Shown in pieces: positions 33,779 through 44,893 of a DNA stretch of 64,000 bases. The position numbers and the translations under genes are program-made. The DNA is taken from assembly GCA_015075375.1 (NCBI GenBank), contig JABTUM010000001.1, forward strand, positions 2,227,201-2,291,200, given 5' to 3'. The notes below the pieces were generated by a model. That model worked only from the letters and a program-made list of their open reading frames with translations. It did no database searches and had not been told where the DNA came from. Within the stretch, counting starts at the first letter, position 1, and every line of letters begins with the position of its first letter. Source of the stretch: Planctomycetota bacterium (GTDB lineage: Bacteria; Planctomycetota; SZUA-567; H5-PLA8).

Positions 33779-34915
33779 CTACTTCAACCGGCTCCGCGCG
33801 ATGACCAGGCGCTGAATCTCGCTGGTGCCTTCGTACAGCGTCAGCACCCGGGCGTCCCGGTACAGGCGTTCGACCCGGTATTCGCGGCTGTAGCCGTACC
33901 CGCCAAACACCTGCACCGCGCGGTACGCCGCGCGGTTGGCCGCCTCGCTGGCGAAAAGCTTCGCCGTCGCCGCCAATTCGCTGACCGCTTCGCCGGCGGC
34001 TTTCTTGCACGCCGTCATCAAGGTCAGCGCTTTCGCGGCTTCCAGATCCACCGCCGTGTCCGCGATCATCCACTGAATGGCCTGCAAATCGCCGATCGGC
34101 TTTCCGAACGCCTGGCGCTCCTTCGCATAACTCACCATTTCGTCCAGACACGCCTGGATGATCCCCACGCTCAGGCTGGCGATCCCGATGCGCCCGCTGT
34201 CCAGCGCGCTCAGCGCCACCTTCAGTCCCGCGCCTTCGGGACCCAGCATGTTTTCGGCGGGCACTTTACAGCCGCTGAAGAAGACCGGGCAACTGTGGCT
34301 CGCGCGCTGGCCCATCTTCGGTTCGGCTTTTCCGATCGTCATGCCTTTGGTCTTGCCTTCGACCACGAACGCGCTGATCGAACGCGCCCGCGCCGCAGGA
34401 TCGGTGACCGCCATGACGATGAACGTGCCCGCGTGCGTGGCGTTGGTGATCCACGTCTTTTCGCCGTCGAGGACGTAATGATCGCCCTTGCGTTCGGCGC
34501 GCGTGCGGATCGCTTTCGCGTCGCTGCCCGCGTGCGGTTCGGTGAGTGCGAAGGCGCCGAGCCCGGCGGGCGTGTTGAGCTTCGGCAGATAGCGCTCCTT
34601 CTGCGCTTCGCTGCCCCATTCGCCGATGCTGCCCGCGACCAGATTGTTGACGCTCAGCGTCACCGCCACGCTCGCGTCGGCTCGCGCGATCTCGATCAGC
34701 GAGAGCGCGTAGCCCACGGCGTCAAGCGCCGCGCCGCCGTACTTTTCGGGCGTCATCATGCCCAGCAAACCCAGTTCGGCGAGTTCCGCGACGGCGGCTT
34801 CGGGGAAATCCTCGGTCGCGTCGAGTTTGGCGGCGAGCGGCATGAGTTTCTTTTCGGCCAGCTCGCGCGCGGTTTCCTGCGCGGCCTGCTGCTCGTCGGT
34901 GAAGGTCAGGTTCAT
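33779..34915 (-). CDS. Acyl-CoA dehydrogenase
   Basis: A 378-residue FAD enzyme that introduces the alpha,beta double bond into acyl-CoA. FALTEPHAGSDA and YVLDGEKTWITNATHAG are the classic flavin/substrate signatures. QVFGGYGYSREYRVERLYRD and LTLYEGTSEIQ carry the C-terminal signature and the catalytic Glu (about 362). GGAG precedes ATG 34915. The chain-length or branched-chain preference cannot be read. It follows the biotin-dependent carboxylase genes, which suggests degradation of branched-chain amino acids or propionate-yielding acyl-CoAs. Confidence 0.96.
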   Translation of the reverse strand: MNLTFTDEQQAAQETARELAEKKLMPLAAKLDATEDFPEAAVAELAELGLLGMMTPEKYGGAALDAVGYALSLIEIARADASVAVTLSVNNLVAGSIGEWGSEAQKERYLPKLNTPAGLGAFALTEPHAGSDAKAIRTRAERKGDHYVLDGEKTWITNATHAGTFIVMAVTDPAARARSISAFVVEGKTKGMTIGKAEPKMGQRASHSCPVFFSGCKVPAENMLGPEGAGLKVALSALDSGRIGIASLSVGIIQACLDEMVSYAKERQAFGKPIGDLQAIQWMIADTAVDLEAAKALTLMTACKKAAGEAVSELAATAKLFASEAANRAAYRAVQVFGGYGYSREYRVERLYRDARVLTLYEGTSEIQRLVIARSRLK

Positions 34916-35026
34916 GGCTGCTCCAGCTAACGTATTTCTGTTTCAAACGTAAGGGCGCTTACTGAATCGATGGTTGGTCCAAGGGACACGTGCTTGATCG
35001 GTTATGCAGCCTATTCCGCTAAACGC

Positions 35027-35554
35027 TCACGTCTCGATCTTCACTAGCAACGCGCCCGCGTTCACCGCCTGCCCCGACTGCACGTCCACGCTCTTCACGG
35101 TCCCCGCATACGGCGCGGGAATCTCGTTCTCCATCTTCATCGCTTCCAGCACCACCACCGTCTGCCCGGCGGCCACCTCGTCGCCCGCCTGCACCGCCAC
35201 CTTCTTGATCAGCCCCGGTATCGGGCTCTTCAGTTCGAATACGCCCAAATGGCCGCCGGCGCCCGCGACTTCCTGCTCCATCGCATCCACCGCGGCGCTC
35301 TTCAGCGTCACGCGCTCGAGGCGCCCGTCGACATACAGCGCCAGTTCGCCGTTCGCGCCCAGCACGTAGCCGTGCACGATCCGTTCGCCCCACAACGCGA
35401 CGAGCAGCCCGTTGGCGTCCCGGCGCAGCACGCGGAGCGCCTGCCCGCGGCCGCGTTCGCCCGAAACGATCAACTGTCCCGAAGCGGACAGTTCCAGGCC
35501 GCGCGAGCGCGAGGTGTCGCCGTCGGCGGCGCGGAGCGTGAACGATTCGCTCAT
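35027..35554 (-). CDS. Biotin carboxyl carrier protein of acyl-CoA carboxylase
   Basis: A 175-residue protein. The C-terminal 70 residues are a biotinyl domain: SPIPGLIKKVAVQAGDEV, then VVVLEAMKMENEIPAPYAG with the biotinylated Lys140. The N-terminal ~100 residues resemble the BT-like linker of PccA (LVALWGERIVHGYVLG, ELALYVDGR), so this is the C-terminal part of a PccA-type subunit encoded separately. ATG 35554 overlaps the stop of the biotin carboxylase gene (ATGA), giving coupled translation and presumably a fixed ratio. Confidence 0.94.
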   Translation of the reverse strand: MSESFTLRAADGDTSRSRGLELSASGQLIVSGERGRGQALRVLRRDANGLLVALWGERIVHGYVLGANGELALYVDGRLERVTLKSAAVDAMEQEVAGAGGHLGVFELKSPIPGLIKKVAVQAGDEVAAGQTVVVLEAMKMENEIPAPYAGTVKSVDVQSGQAVNAGALLVKIET

Positions 35555-37062
35555 GCTTCGCGCCACCCCGCATCGGCCTGCTGCCAACCGCTCAAGCCGC
35601 GCCCCGGCACGGGACGCGGAAGCACGTTCGCGTGGCCGCCGCTCGAGAGCCGTTCGGCCGCCGCCAGCACCGCCGCGTCCACGCTCGGCAAATCGGCCGG
35701 CCCATCGGCTTTCCGGCCGGCCAGCAGGCTCGTGTCGTATGCGCCCGACCGGAATGGACGTTCGAGGATCAGGCGGCGCAAGAAGGGCGCGGTATGCGCC
35801 ACCGGCGCAAGGACCGTTTCGTCCAGTGCCAGCGCCAGGCGTTGAATTGCCTCTTCGCGCGTCTGGCCCCAGGCGAGCACCTTGCCCAGCAGCGAATCGT
35901 AGTAAGGGCTTACCTCAAGACCGGTCTCGGCCCACGCGTCGACGCGAATCCCCGGGCCGGCCGGCCACTGCACGACGCCCAGCGTCCCCAGCGCCGGCCG
36001 AAAGCCCGCATCCGGGTCCTCGGCGATGATCCGCGCTTCGATCGCATGGCCGTACGTGCGCAGCTTTTCCGGATCGAACGAATAGCCCAAGCCGCCGGCA
36101 ATGCGGAGCTGTTCTTCCACCAAATCCAGCCCCGTGCACAGTTCGGTGACGGGATGCTCGACTTGCAGCCGCGCGTTCATCTCGATGAAGTAAAAATCCT
36201 GCGTGCCGGCGGGCACCAGGAACTCCAGCGTCCCCGCGCCGCGGTACTTCACGCTCGCGGCCAGCTTCGCGGCCAGCGCCCCCATCTTCTTCGCGGCCTT
36301 TGGCGGCAGCGCGGGAGCAGGCGATTCTTCGATCAGCTTCTGGTGCCGGCGCTGCACCGAACACTCGCGCTCGCCCAAGCTCACCGCATGCCCCTTGCCG
36401 TCGCCCAGCACCTGGATTTCCACGTGCCGCACGCGGCTGAAATACTTCTCGAGGAAGACGCGCCCGTCGCCGAAGGCCGCCTGCGCTTCGGAACGCGCGC
36501 GGTCCAGCGCCTCGGCCAGCCCCGCTTCGTTCTCGACGACGCGCATGCCGCGTCCGCCGCCGCCGGCGCTGGCCTTGACCAGCACCGGATAGCCGATCTC
36601 CTTCGCGATCTTCGCGGCGGCGACGGGATCGTCGAGCGGCTCCAGCGTCCCCGGCACCGTGGGCACGCCGGCCTTCTGAGCGGCGCGGCGTCCGGAAAGC
36701 TTGTCGCCCAGCGCGCGCGACTGCGCCGGCGCCGGTCCGATGAACCGGAAGCCCGCGCGCTCGGCCGCTTCGGCGAAATCGCTGTTCTCGGCCAGGAAGC
36801 CGTAGCCCGGATGGATCGCATCGGCCTTCAACCGCTTGGCGGCGGCCAGTACGGCCTTCGCGTCGAGGTAGACCTGCCGCGGATCGCCGGGCAGTTCCAG
36901 CGCGTGCGTGCAGAAGCGCAGATGCGGCAGGCCCGTATCGGCCGAAGAAAAAATGGCCAGCGGCTCGAGCCCCAGCCGGCGAGCGGTGCGTGCGATGCGC
37001 AAGGCGATCTCGCCGCGGTTGGCGATGAGGATGCGGCGGGGCAGCGACCGCGCGGCGCTCAT
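35551..37062 (-). CDS. Biotin carboxylase subunit of acyl-CoA carboxylase
   Basis: Carboxylates biotin using ATP and bicarbonate. It has 503 residues. RRILIANRGEIALRIARTA opens the family; HPGYGFLAENSDFAE, VLVKASAGGGGRGMRVVE (ATP-grasp loop) and FIEMNARLQVEHPVTEL (metal and substrate site) follow. The ATP-grasp fold is complete, with the BC C-terminal domain after it. It is probably part of propionyl-CoA or 3-methylcrotonyl-CoA carboxylase, given the separately encoded carrier and the PccB-like protein upstream. It has 4-bp overlaps with the lipoprotein gene before it and the carrier gene after it. Confidence 0.95.
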   Translation of the reverse strand: MSAARSLPRRILIANRGEIALRIARTARRLGLEPLAIFSSADTGLPHLRFCTHALELPGDPRQVYLDAKAVLAAAKRLKADAIHPGYGFLAENSDFAEAAERAGFRFIGPAPAQSRALGDKLSGRRAAQKAGVPTVPGTLEPLDDPVAAAKIAKEIGYPVLVKASAGGGGRGMRVVENEAGLAEALDRARSEAQAAFGDGRVFLEKYFSRVRHVEIQVLGDGKGHAVSLGERECSVQRRHQKLIEESPAPALPPKAAKKMGALAAKLAASVKYRGAGTLEFLVPAGTQDFYFIEMNARLQVEHPVTELCTGLDLVEEQLRIAGGLGYSFDPEKLRTYGHAIEARIIAEDPDAGFRPALGTLGVVQWPAGPGIRVDAWAETGLEVSPYYDSLLGKVLAWGQTREEAIQRLALALDETVLAPVAHTAPFLRRLILERPFRSGAYDTSLLAGRKADGPADLPSVDAAVLAAAERLSSGGHANVLPRPVPGRGLSGWQQADAGWREA

Positions 37063-37625
37063 GGAGCGGTAGCCGTCTGCCGCGCTTCGCGCGGCCATTC
37101 CACCGAGACGAGCAGGTCTTCCAGCGCCTCGGCATGCGGGCGCGCCGCGCCTTCGGGCCATTGCGCAAGCACGCACAACTCGGAATCCCCATGCCGGCGC
37201 GAGACGACCCAGCCGTTCAGGCGGCGCTCCGGAGTCACGTAGGTGAAGCTCAAGCCCACGGCGTCGTGCCTCCCGATCTCGCGCTGCAGCGGCTTCGATT
37301 CGAGGTTCGGATACGCCTGCTTTAAAGCTTTGGCGACCTGGTGCGGAAGACCTTCCTGATGCGCGGTCCGCTGCAACGAACGCAATTCGACGAAAAAGCC
37401 GCCCGGACCCTGGATCTGAACCGAGTGCTCCCCGGCCTCGGTGCCGGGCTGCTCGGTAACCTGCCAGGTTTCGCGATGGGTGAAGGCAAACGCCGGACCG
37501 GCATGGCGGCGTTCGGCGCCCGCGGCGGAGGTCTGCACCGGACCGCGCGCCCGGTTGATCGCGCCGCACGAAGAGAGCAGCACTGCCAGGAGCAGCCCAA
37601 GACACGTCTTCAAGTTGCGTTGCAT
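37059..37625 (-). CDS. Lipoprotein of unknown function inside the carboxylase operon
   Basis: A 188-residue protein. The signal peptide ends in the lipobox LSSC with Cys20. The mature part is a mixed alpha/beta domain (FTHRETWQVTEQPG, VEWPREARQ) with no recognised family. The polar NGWVVSRRHGDSELCVLAQW region may be a PsbP/DUF-like fold, but I cannot confirm it. Its stop overlaps the biotin carboxylase start (ATGA at 37059-37062), so a lipoprotein is translationally coupled to a cytoplasmic enzyme, which is odd. It lies about 55 bp after the PccB-like gene. Confidence 0.75.
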   Translation of the reverse strand: MQRNLKTCLGLLLAVLLSSCGAINRARGPVQTSAAGAERRHAGPAFAFTHRETWQVTEQPGTEAGEHSVQIQGPGGFFVELRSLQRTAHQEGLPHQVAKALKQAYPNLESKPLQREIGRHDAVGLSFTYVTPERRLNGWVVSRRHGDSELCVLAQWPEGAARPHAEALEDLLVSVEWPREARQTATAP

Positions 37626-37680
37626 GAGTTATGCATGATGCCTGAAGCGGGGCGCGGAGGCAAGATCAGGCTCGCACGCC

Positions 37681-39252
<1,572 letters not shown>

Positions 39253-39376
39253 GGGGTGCGTCCCTCGATCGGTTGAATGCGCCTGTATGGTAGGCGCGGA
39301 ACGAAAAGGGGTAAAGCACAAGCCGCCGGCTCTCCGGCGCTTGCGCCGCGACCGCCTGCCCGGCTACGCTGCACGC

Positions 39377-40288
39377 ATGCCCGACCTGACCTCGCGCCTC
39401 GGAAACCTCACGCTCGCCACGCCTTTCATGGCCGCCAGCGGAACCTTCGGCTACGGCAGCGAATACGCCCCCATTGTGGACCTCGCGAACCTCGGCGCCG
39501 TCGTCACCAAGTCGCTCTCCGTCGCGCCGCGCGAAGGAAACCCCACCCCGCGCATCTGGGAAACCTCCGCCGGGATGCTCAACGCCATCGGCCTCGAGAA
39601 TTGCGGACTCGACGTCTTCATCGAGAAGAAAGTTCCCGAACTGGCCAAGCTGCCAACGAAAGTACTCGTCAACGTCGTCGGGAACTCCATCGAGGAATAC
39701 GCCGAGATCTGCACGCGCCTCGATCCCATCGAGGCCGTCGACGGCTTCGAAATCAACATCTCCTGCCCGAACGTGAAGCACGGTTGCCGCTTCGCCAGCG
39801 ACGCCGCCGATTGCGAACGGCTCTTCAAGGCCTTAAAGCCCACGACGAAGAAACTTCTGCTGGCCAAGCTCTCGCCCAACGTGACCGACGTCGCCGAAAT
39901 TGCCCGCGCGGCGGTCGAAGGCGGCGCGCAAGCGCTCTCCCTGATCAACACGCTCCTGGGCATGGCCGTGGATGTAAAAACCCGCCGCCCGCGTATCGCG
40001 AACGTGACCGGCGGCCTCAGCGGTCCGGCGATCAAGCCCGTCGCGTTGCGCTGCGTCTGGCAGGCCGCGCGCGCCTGCCCCGGCGTGCCCGTCGTCGGCA
40101 TCGGCGGGATCCGCTCGCTGGAAGACGCGCTGGAATTCTTTATGGTCGGGGCCTGCGCCGTGCAGGTCGGAACGACGAACTACCTCGACCCCGACCTCCT
40201 GAATCGCCTGCCGGGCGAACTGGACGCCTGGCTGAAAGCCGAAGGCTACGCCGATCTGAAACCGCTGGTCGGCTCGTTCAAAGCGTAA
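39377..40288 (+). CDS. pyrD: Dihydroorotate dehydrogenase, class 1B catalytic subunit
   Basis: Oxidises dihydroorotate to orotate in pyrimidine synthesis; FMN enzyme. It has 303 residues. MPDLTSRLGNLTLATPFMAA and ASGTFGYGSEYAP open class 1B proteins. EINISCPNVKHGC holds the catalytic Cys, LLLAKLSPNVTD the next site, and GGLSGPAIKPVAL, VPVVGIGGI and FMVGACAVQVGTTNY the FMN-phosphate region. Class 1B enzymes normally need the iron-sulfur partner PyrK, which is not in the window. ATG 39377 is selected by family start. Confidence 0.95.
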   Translation: MPDLTSRLGNLTLATPFMAASGTFGYGSEYAPIVDLANLGAVVTKSLSVAPREGNPTPRIWETSAGMLNAIGLENCGLDVFIEKKVPELAKLPTKVLVNVVGNSIEEYAEICTRLDPIEAVDGFEINISCPNVKHGCRFASDAADCERLFKALKPTTKKLLLAKLSPNVTDVAEIARAAVEGGAQALSLINTLLGMAVDVKTRRPRIANVTGGLSGPAIKPVALRCVWQAARACPGVPVVGIGGIRSLEDALEFFMVGACAVQVGTTNYLDPDLLNRLPGELDAWLKAEGYADLKPLVGSFKA

Positions 40289-40291
40289 GCT

Positions 40292-41272
40292 CTACCCCAG
40301 CTCCGGATACCAGCGCCGAGCGTTCGTCTTCGTCACCTGCTCCACGACCTTTTCCGGCAGCCCCAGTCCCCGCGCGGTGCTCGTCTGGTACGTCACCGGC
40401 TCGGCGCTCGAATAGTAGCGCAGATACACCTCGGTCTCGTCGCGCAGATTCTTCAACCGTCCGGCCTGTTGCTCCGGCGTGGCCGAGGCGAAATCGCCGC
40501 GCACGATCACGTCCGTTCCGTGCAGGATCCGGTCGACGTACTTCAGGAAGAACGCGCGCACCTTCTCGGTCGGCTGTTCGATCAGGTCCCACAGCCGCGC
40601 GCTCGTGTCCACCGCGAAGTTGGGATAGCGCTCGAAGCGCCGCGCCATCTCGTCGACGTCCCACTCCAGACTGGCTAGGTGCGCCCCGACGACGCGCAGC
40701 TTCGGATGCCGCTCCACCAGCCGGTCGCGCGCCGCGATGATCGTTTCGTGCGCCGGATACTCGGGCTTGTTGTACATGTGCCATTGCGGATTGGCCTTGT
40801 AGTAGCCCGCGTGCGGCTTGCCTTCGCGAATCGGACGCCAGCACGCCAGCGGCTCAGCCATATGCAACAGCACCGTCTTGTCGTGCTCTTCCAGCCAGCG
40901 GAAAATCGGCGTGAAGATCGCGTCGTCGATCTGCACGAAGCTCCCGTCGGGCTTCTTCTCCTCCATGCCGATGTTCTTCCACGCCTTGCAGCCCACGGCG
41001 CCGGCGGAGAAATCGGCCTCAAGCTGTTCGATGCAGCTCGACGCATACTTCGGATCGCCGAAGCGCGGCAGGTCGAAGCCCGTCACCCACGCCGACGCGT
41101 CAGGCCGCTTGGACGCGGCCCGGCGGTACGCCGCCTGCCGCACGCTCCGCCAGCGGCCTTCGTTGTTCAAAGGCACGCTGATGTTCAGCACTTTCAGGTT
41201 CAGCTCGTCGCACAACGCGAGCACCCGATCGTCGTCGGTGTCTACATGAATATGAGCGTCCACCATGCGCAT
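40292..41272 (-). CDS. Amidohydrolase-family protein (Amidohydro_2 type)
   Basis: A 326-residue metal-dependent hydrolase. MRMVDAHIHVDTDDD carries the HxH metal ligands (H7, H9). LLHMAEPLACWRP, VVGAHLASLEWDVDEMA and ILHGTDVIVRGD give the further His and Asp ligands. The family includes aromatic decarboxylases and lactonases. No substrate is assigned; the sugar-acid dehydratase gene next to it on the same strand makes a sugar-lactone role conceivable. ATG 41272 is used. The gene ends 3 bp from pyrD, convergent. Confidence 0.88.
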   Translation of the reverse strand: MRMVDAHIHVDTDDDRVLALCDELNLKVLNISVPLNNEGRWRSVRQAAYRRAASKRPDASAWVTGFDLPRFGDPKYASSCIEQLEADFSAGAVGCKAWKNIGMEEKKPDGSFVQIDDAIFTPIFRWLEEHDKTVLLHMAEPLACWRPIREGKPHAGYYKANPQWHMYNKPEYPAHETIIAARDRLVERHPKLRVVGAHLASLEWDVDEMARRFERYPNFAVDTSARLWDLIEQPTEKVRAFFLKYVDRILHGTDVIVRGDFASATPEQQAGRLKNLRDETEVYLRYYSSAEPVTYQTSTARGLGLPEKVVEQVTKTNARRWYPELG

Positions 41273-41404
41273 GGCACAAGACTCCCGGGATCGGCTGAAG
41301 GATGACGCAAGCGATGCCTGCAACCTACCTGATTCACCGTACTTTGCACAAGCCGTGCACCGCGTGCCGACAGGGAAAAGTTTTGGCTGGTAGAGTAAGG
41401 ATAC

Positions 41405-43396
41405 TTAGGATTTCCCCTTCGCGCGCATTCCCGCCGCCAACAGGTCCACAATGGTATCGGTGTCGTAAACGCACCCGCCCCACGTCCCGCCGCTGGCCGC
41501 CTGCAGCGCCGCCCATAGCCGCGTCGCTTGAGGCAATCCCGGTTCGGGCGCAAGGTCCGGGCGCGGTGCGCGCGCCGCCAGCACCCGCGCGCCTTCGTCC
41601 GCCTCGAAACGCCGTCCCGCCTCGCCGACCAAATCCACGCGCCCCTCGAGCGAGTTGCGGTCTACCGTCACGCAAACCGTATCGCCTTCGAGCAGCTTCC
41701 CGATCGGGCCGCCCGCCAGCGCCTCCGGCCCCACGTGCCCCACGCACGCTCCGGTGCTCACCCCGCTGAAGCGCGCGTCGGTGATCAGCGCCACGTGCTT
41801 CCCGAACGGAAGATGCTTCAGCGCGCTCGTCACCTGGTACGTCTCTTCCATCCCGCTGCCCAGCGGGCCGCGGCAGATCAGCGCCATCACGTCCCCGGAC
41901 CGGATCCGCCCGTCCTTGATCGCCGCGATCGCCGCGGACTCGCTCAGGAAAACCCGCGCCGGACCCGTGTGCCGGTAGACGCCGTCGGCGTCCACCACGC
42001 TCGGATCGATCGAGGTGCTCTTGATGATCGCGCCATCCGGAGCGAGGTTACCGTGCACGAACGAGACGGTGCTCGTCAGCCCCATCGCGCGCGCGCTTTC
42101 GGGACTGTGGATCACGTCCTCGGGCTTCACGCCGTCGCGCGCAAACAGTTCCTCGCGCAAGCGCCGCCGCCGCGCGCTCTTCTCCCACCAGTCCAGCACC
42201 GTGCCCAGCTTCTCGCCCGACGCGGTCAGCGCGTTCAGTTCCAGCAGCCCCGCGCGGCGCAGATGCAGCATCACCTCCGGCACGCCTCCCGCCATGAAGA
42301 CGCGGATCGTCGGATGCCCCACCGGCCCGTTGGGCAGCGCATCGACCAGCCGCGGGATGCGCCGGTTGATCGCGCTCCAGTCGGCCATCGCCGGGCGCTT
42401 CAGTCCCGCCGCGTGCGCGATCGCGGGCAGATGCAATAAAAGGTTCGTCGAGCCGCCGAATGCCGCGTGCACCGCCATCGCGTTGTGCCAGCCGCCGGAG
42501 GTGATCAGGTCGTGCGAAGTGATGCCGCGCGCTTCGAGCCGCAACAGCGCCCGGGCCGAACGCACCGCCGTATCGAGCCAGATCGGCTGCCCCGACGGCG
42601 CCAGCGCCGCATGAGGAAGCGTAAGCCCCAGCGCTTCGGCCACCACCTGCGAGGTCGCCGCCGTGCCCAGGAACTGGCAACCGCCGCCGGGCGAGGCGCA
42701 CGCGCGACAGCCCAATTCGGCGGCCTGCTCCAGCGTGATCAGCCCGTGCGCGAAGCGCGCGCCCATCGTCTGGACCTTGCCCGCGTCTTCGCCGCCCGTC
42801 GCCGGGAGCGTCACCCCGCCGGGCACCAGCACGACGGGCAGATCGTGCGCGCCGGCCAGCGCCATCATCATCGCCGGCAAGCCCTTGTCGCACGTCGCCA
42901 CGCCCAGCACGCCGCGCCGCGTCGGCAGCGAACGGATCAAGCGCCCCAGCACGATGGAAGCGTCGTTGCGGTACGGCAGGCTGTCCATCATTCCCGGCGT
43001 GCCTTGAGTCCGCCCGTCGCACGGATCGGTCACTGCGCCGGCGAACGGAACCGAGCCGTGCCGCTTGAACTCGTCGGCCGCGGCGCGCGCCAGCAAGCCC
43101 ACTTCCCAATGCCCCGTGTGATAACCCAGCGCGATCGGCGTCCCGTCCTCGCCACGCAAGCCGCCCGCCGTCGAGAGAATCAGGAACGCTTTGCCCGTCA
43201 GCTTCGCCGGATCCCAGCCCATCCCCGCGTCTTGCGAGAGTCCGAAGAGGTCGCCCGAGGCCCAGTTGCGCAGCATCTCGTCGGTGAGCGGCAGTTTCCC
43301 CGCCGGCCCGTGCGCGTGCGTCTGGACTGCGTAGAGCGCCTCGCCGGCGTCGTCGAGCACCTCGGAGCGCGTGGGTTCGTAAGCGGGAGCGGACAT
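41405..43396 (-). CDS. Sugar-acid dehydratase, YjhG/YagF type (D-xylonate dehydratase)
   Basis: A 663-residue IlvD/Edd-family dehydratase. It follows E. coli YagF/YjhG closely along its length as I recall it: [33 protein letters not shown]-like [14 protein letters not shown] (Cys126), [13 protein letters not shown] (Cys169), [17 protein letters not shown] (Cys240) and [19 protein letters not shown]. The iron-sulfur Cys residues are all present. D-xylonate is the known substrate of the E. coli members. It could feed pentose from the nearby glycan-degrading genes into central metabolism, but no xylose dehydrogenase or aldolase is seen here. Confidence 0.92.
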   Translation of the reverse strand: MSAPAYEPTRSEVLDDAGEALYAVQTHAHGPAGKLPLTDEMLRNWASGDLFGLSQDAGMGWDPAKLTGKAFLILSTAGGLRGEDGTPIALGYHTGHWEVGLLARAAADEFKRHGSVPFAGAVTDPCDGRTQGTPGMMDSLPYRNDASIVLGRLIRSLPTRRGVLGVATCDKGLPAMMMALAGAHDLPVVLVPGGVTLPATGGEDAGKVQTMGARFAHGLITLEQAAELGCRACASPGGGCQFLGTAATSQVVAEALGLTLPHAALAPSGQPIWLDTAVRSARALLRLEARGITSHDLITSGGWHNAMAVHAAFGGSTNLLLHLPAIAHAAGLKRPAMADWSAINRRIPRLVDALPNGPVGHPTIRVFMAGGVPEVMLHLRRAGLLELNALTASGEKLGTVLDWWEKSARRRRLREELFARDGVKPEDVIHSPESARAMGLTSTVSFVHGNLAPDGAIIKSTSIDPSVVDADGVYRHTGPARVFLSESAAIAAIKDGRIRSGDVMALICRGPLGSGMEETYQVTSALKHLPFGKHVALITDARFSGVSTGACVGHVGPEALAGGPIGKLLEGDTVCVTVDRNSLEGRVDLVGEAGRRFEADEGARVLAARAPRPDLAPEPGLPQATRLWAALQAASGGTWGGCVYDTDTIVDLLAAGMRAKGKS

Positions 43397-43628
43397 GAGC
43401 GGTCCTTTCGCGGCGCGAGAAGCGAAGCAGAGGACAGCCTACGCGGCGCGCGGGCGCGAACTACGCACTTTTCAATTCCTTAACGTCGAACGCGAAGCCC
43501 CAAATCTGACGCGCTTACCGAAGGAGCGCGAGGCGTTCGGATTTGGGATTCATCTGCCCTTGGCAACGCGGCGCGGGCGCCTACATTAAGCACAACTCGC
43601 ACGCATCCAACGCAAGGAGACGCACCGC

Positions 43629-44627
43629 ATGTCCGCCACCAAGAAGCCCCTCCACGTCACCATCACCGGCGCCGGCGGCCAGATCGGCTACCAGCTCATC
43701 TTCCGCATCGCCTCCGGTCAGCTTCTCGGACCCGACCAGCCCGTCGTCCTGCGCCTCCTCGAAATCGAGCCGGCCATGAAAGCCCTCCAGGGCACCGTCA
43801 TGGAACTCGACGACTGCGCCTTCCCGCTCCTGAGCGATATCGTCACCACCACCGACGCCAACGTCGCCTTCAAGGATTGTTCCTGGGCGCTGCTCGTCGG
43901 AGCGTTCCCGCGCAAGCAAGGGATGGAACGCAAGGACCTGCTCCAGACCAACGGCAAAATCTTCGGGCCCCAAGGCCGCGCCATCGCCGCTCACGCCGCC
44001 AAGGACATCCGCGTCTGCGTCGTCGGCAACCCCGCCAACACCAACTGCATGATCGCGCGCCTCTCGGCGCCGGAAGTCCCGCCCGAACGCTTCTTCGCCA
44101 TGACCCGCCTCGACGAGAACCGCGCCAAGGCGCAGCTCGCCAAAAAAGCCGGCGTGGCGGTGAAGGACGTCACGAACATGACCATCTGGGGCAACCACAG
44201 CGCCACCCAGTTCCCCGACGCCTGGAACGCGCGCATCGGCGGGAAACCCGCGCACCAAGTCATCGGTGACGAAGCCTGGCTGAGAGAAACCTTCATCCCC
44301 ACCGTCCAGCAGCGCGGCGCCAAGGTGATCGAAGCCCGCGGAGCCTCCAGCGCCGGAAGCGCCGCCAACGCGCTGATCGACATGGTCAACTCCATCCGCG
44401 CCAAGACCCCCGGCGACGACTGGACCAGCCTCGCCGTCCCCAGCCGCGGCGAGTACGGCGTCCCCGAAGGACTCCAGTTCGGCTATCCCGTCCGCTGCGA
44501 CGGGAACGGCGGCTACAAGATCGTCGAGGGCCTGAAGCTCGACGCCTTCGCCCAAGAGAAGCTCAAGGCCACCGCGAAAGAACTGGAAGAAGAACGCGAC
44601 GCCGTGAAACAGTTTTTGGGAGCGTAG
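43629..44627 (+). CDS. mdh: Malate dehydrogenase, NAD-dependent
   Basis: A 332-residue MDH of the cytosolic (MDH1/type 2) branch. [12 protein letters not shown] is the NAD fold glycine motif, [20 protein letters not shown] the following region, [15 protein letters not shown] the active-site loop with its substrate Arg, and ICGNHS-like [12 protein letters not shown] the catalytic His. [14 protein letters not shown] is also canonical. AAGGAG precedes ATG 43629. The 232-bp region before it contains a CCCAAATC/GATTTGGG inverted repeat (43499-43506, 43540-43547) and otherwise no gene. A heptamer repeat tract follows the stop. Confidence 0.97.
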   Translation: MSATKKPLHVTITGAGGQIGYQLIFRIASGQLLGPDQPVVLRLLEIEPAMKALQGTVMELDDCAFPLLSDIVTTTDANVAFKDCSWALLVGAFPRKQGMERKDLLQTNGKIFGPQGRAIAAHAAKDIRVCVVGNPANTNCMIARLSAPEVPPERFFAMTRLDENRAKAQLAKKAGVAVKDVTNMTIWGNHSATQFPDAWNARIGGKPAHQVIGDEAWLRETFIPTVQQRGAKVIEARGASSAGSAANALIDMVNSIRAKTPGDDWTSLAVPSRGEYGVPEGLQFGYPVRCDGNGGYKIVEGLKLDAFAQEKLKATAKELEEERDAVKQFLGA

Positions 44628-44646
44628 GGCGGCTGCCGTTGCATGC

Positions 44647-44747
44647 GAAACGGCAAACGGAAAGCTGCGATTCGGGCGGCCGTGTCGTCGCTTGGCGTTT
44701 GCCGTTTTGACGTTTGTTTGGTTCTTGGCGTTTGAAGTTTGCCGTTT
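44647..44747. repeat. Heptamer repeats and inverted repeat behind mdh
   Basis: GAAACGG-CAAACGG (44647-44660) is followed by GGCGTTT-GCCGTTT-TGACGTTT (44694-44715) and GGCGTTT-GAAGTTT-GCCGTTT (44727-44747), mostly in 7-bp steps. AAACGGCAAACG (44648-44659) is the exact complement of CGTTTGCCGTTT (44696-44707), so it can also fold and may terminate mdh. Confidence 0.7.
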
Positions 44748-44893
44748 GCAGCCTGCCTGTCAAAAGACTCCCTCTGCCTCGCGTATCATTTTATAGGAAG
44801 CAGCCGCCACGCGGCATCGAACGCGACCTGCCGCCGGATGCCGGGCGTGTTAGACTGCCGCCTCGAACCGTGCGGCCTGCAAGAGGATCCGTC

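Noticed and set aside
33771..34151. 127-residue N-terminal extension of the transglutaminase-like protein
   Set aside because: It is an alternative frame of the acyl-CoA dehydrogenase and has Arg/Gly-rich shadow composition; ATG 33770 has its own ribosome site.
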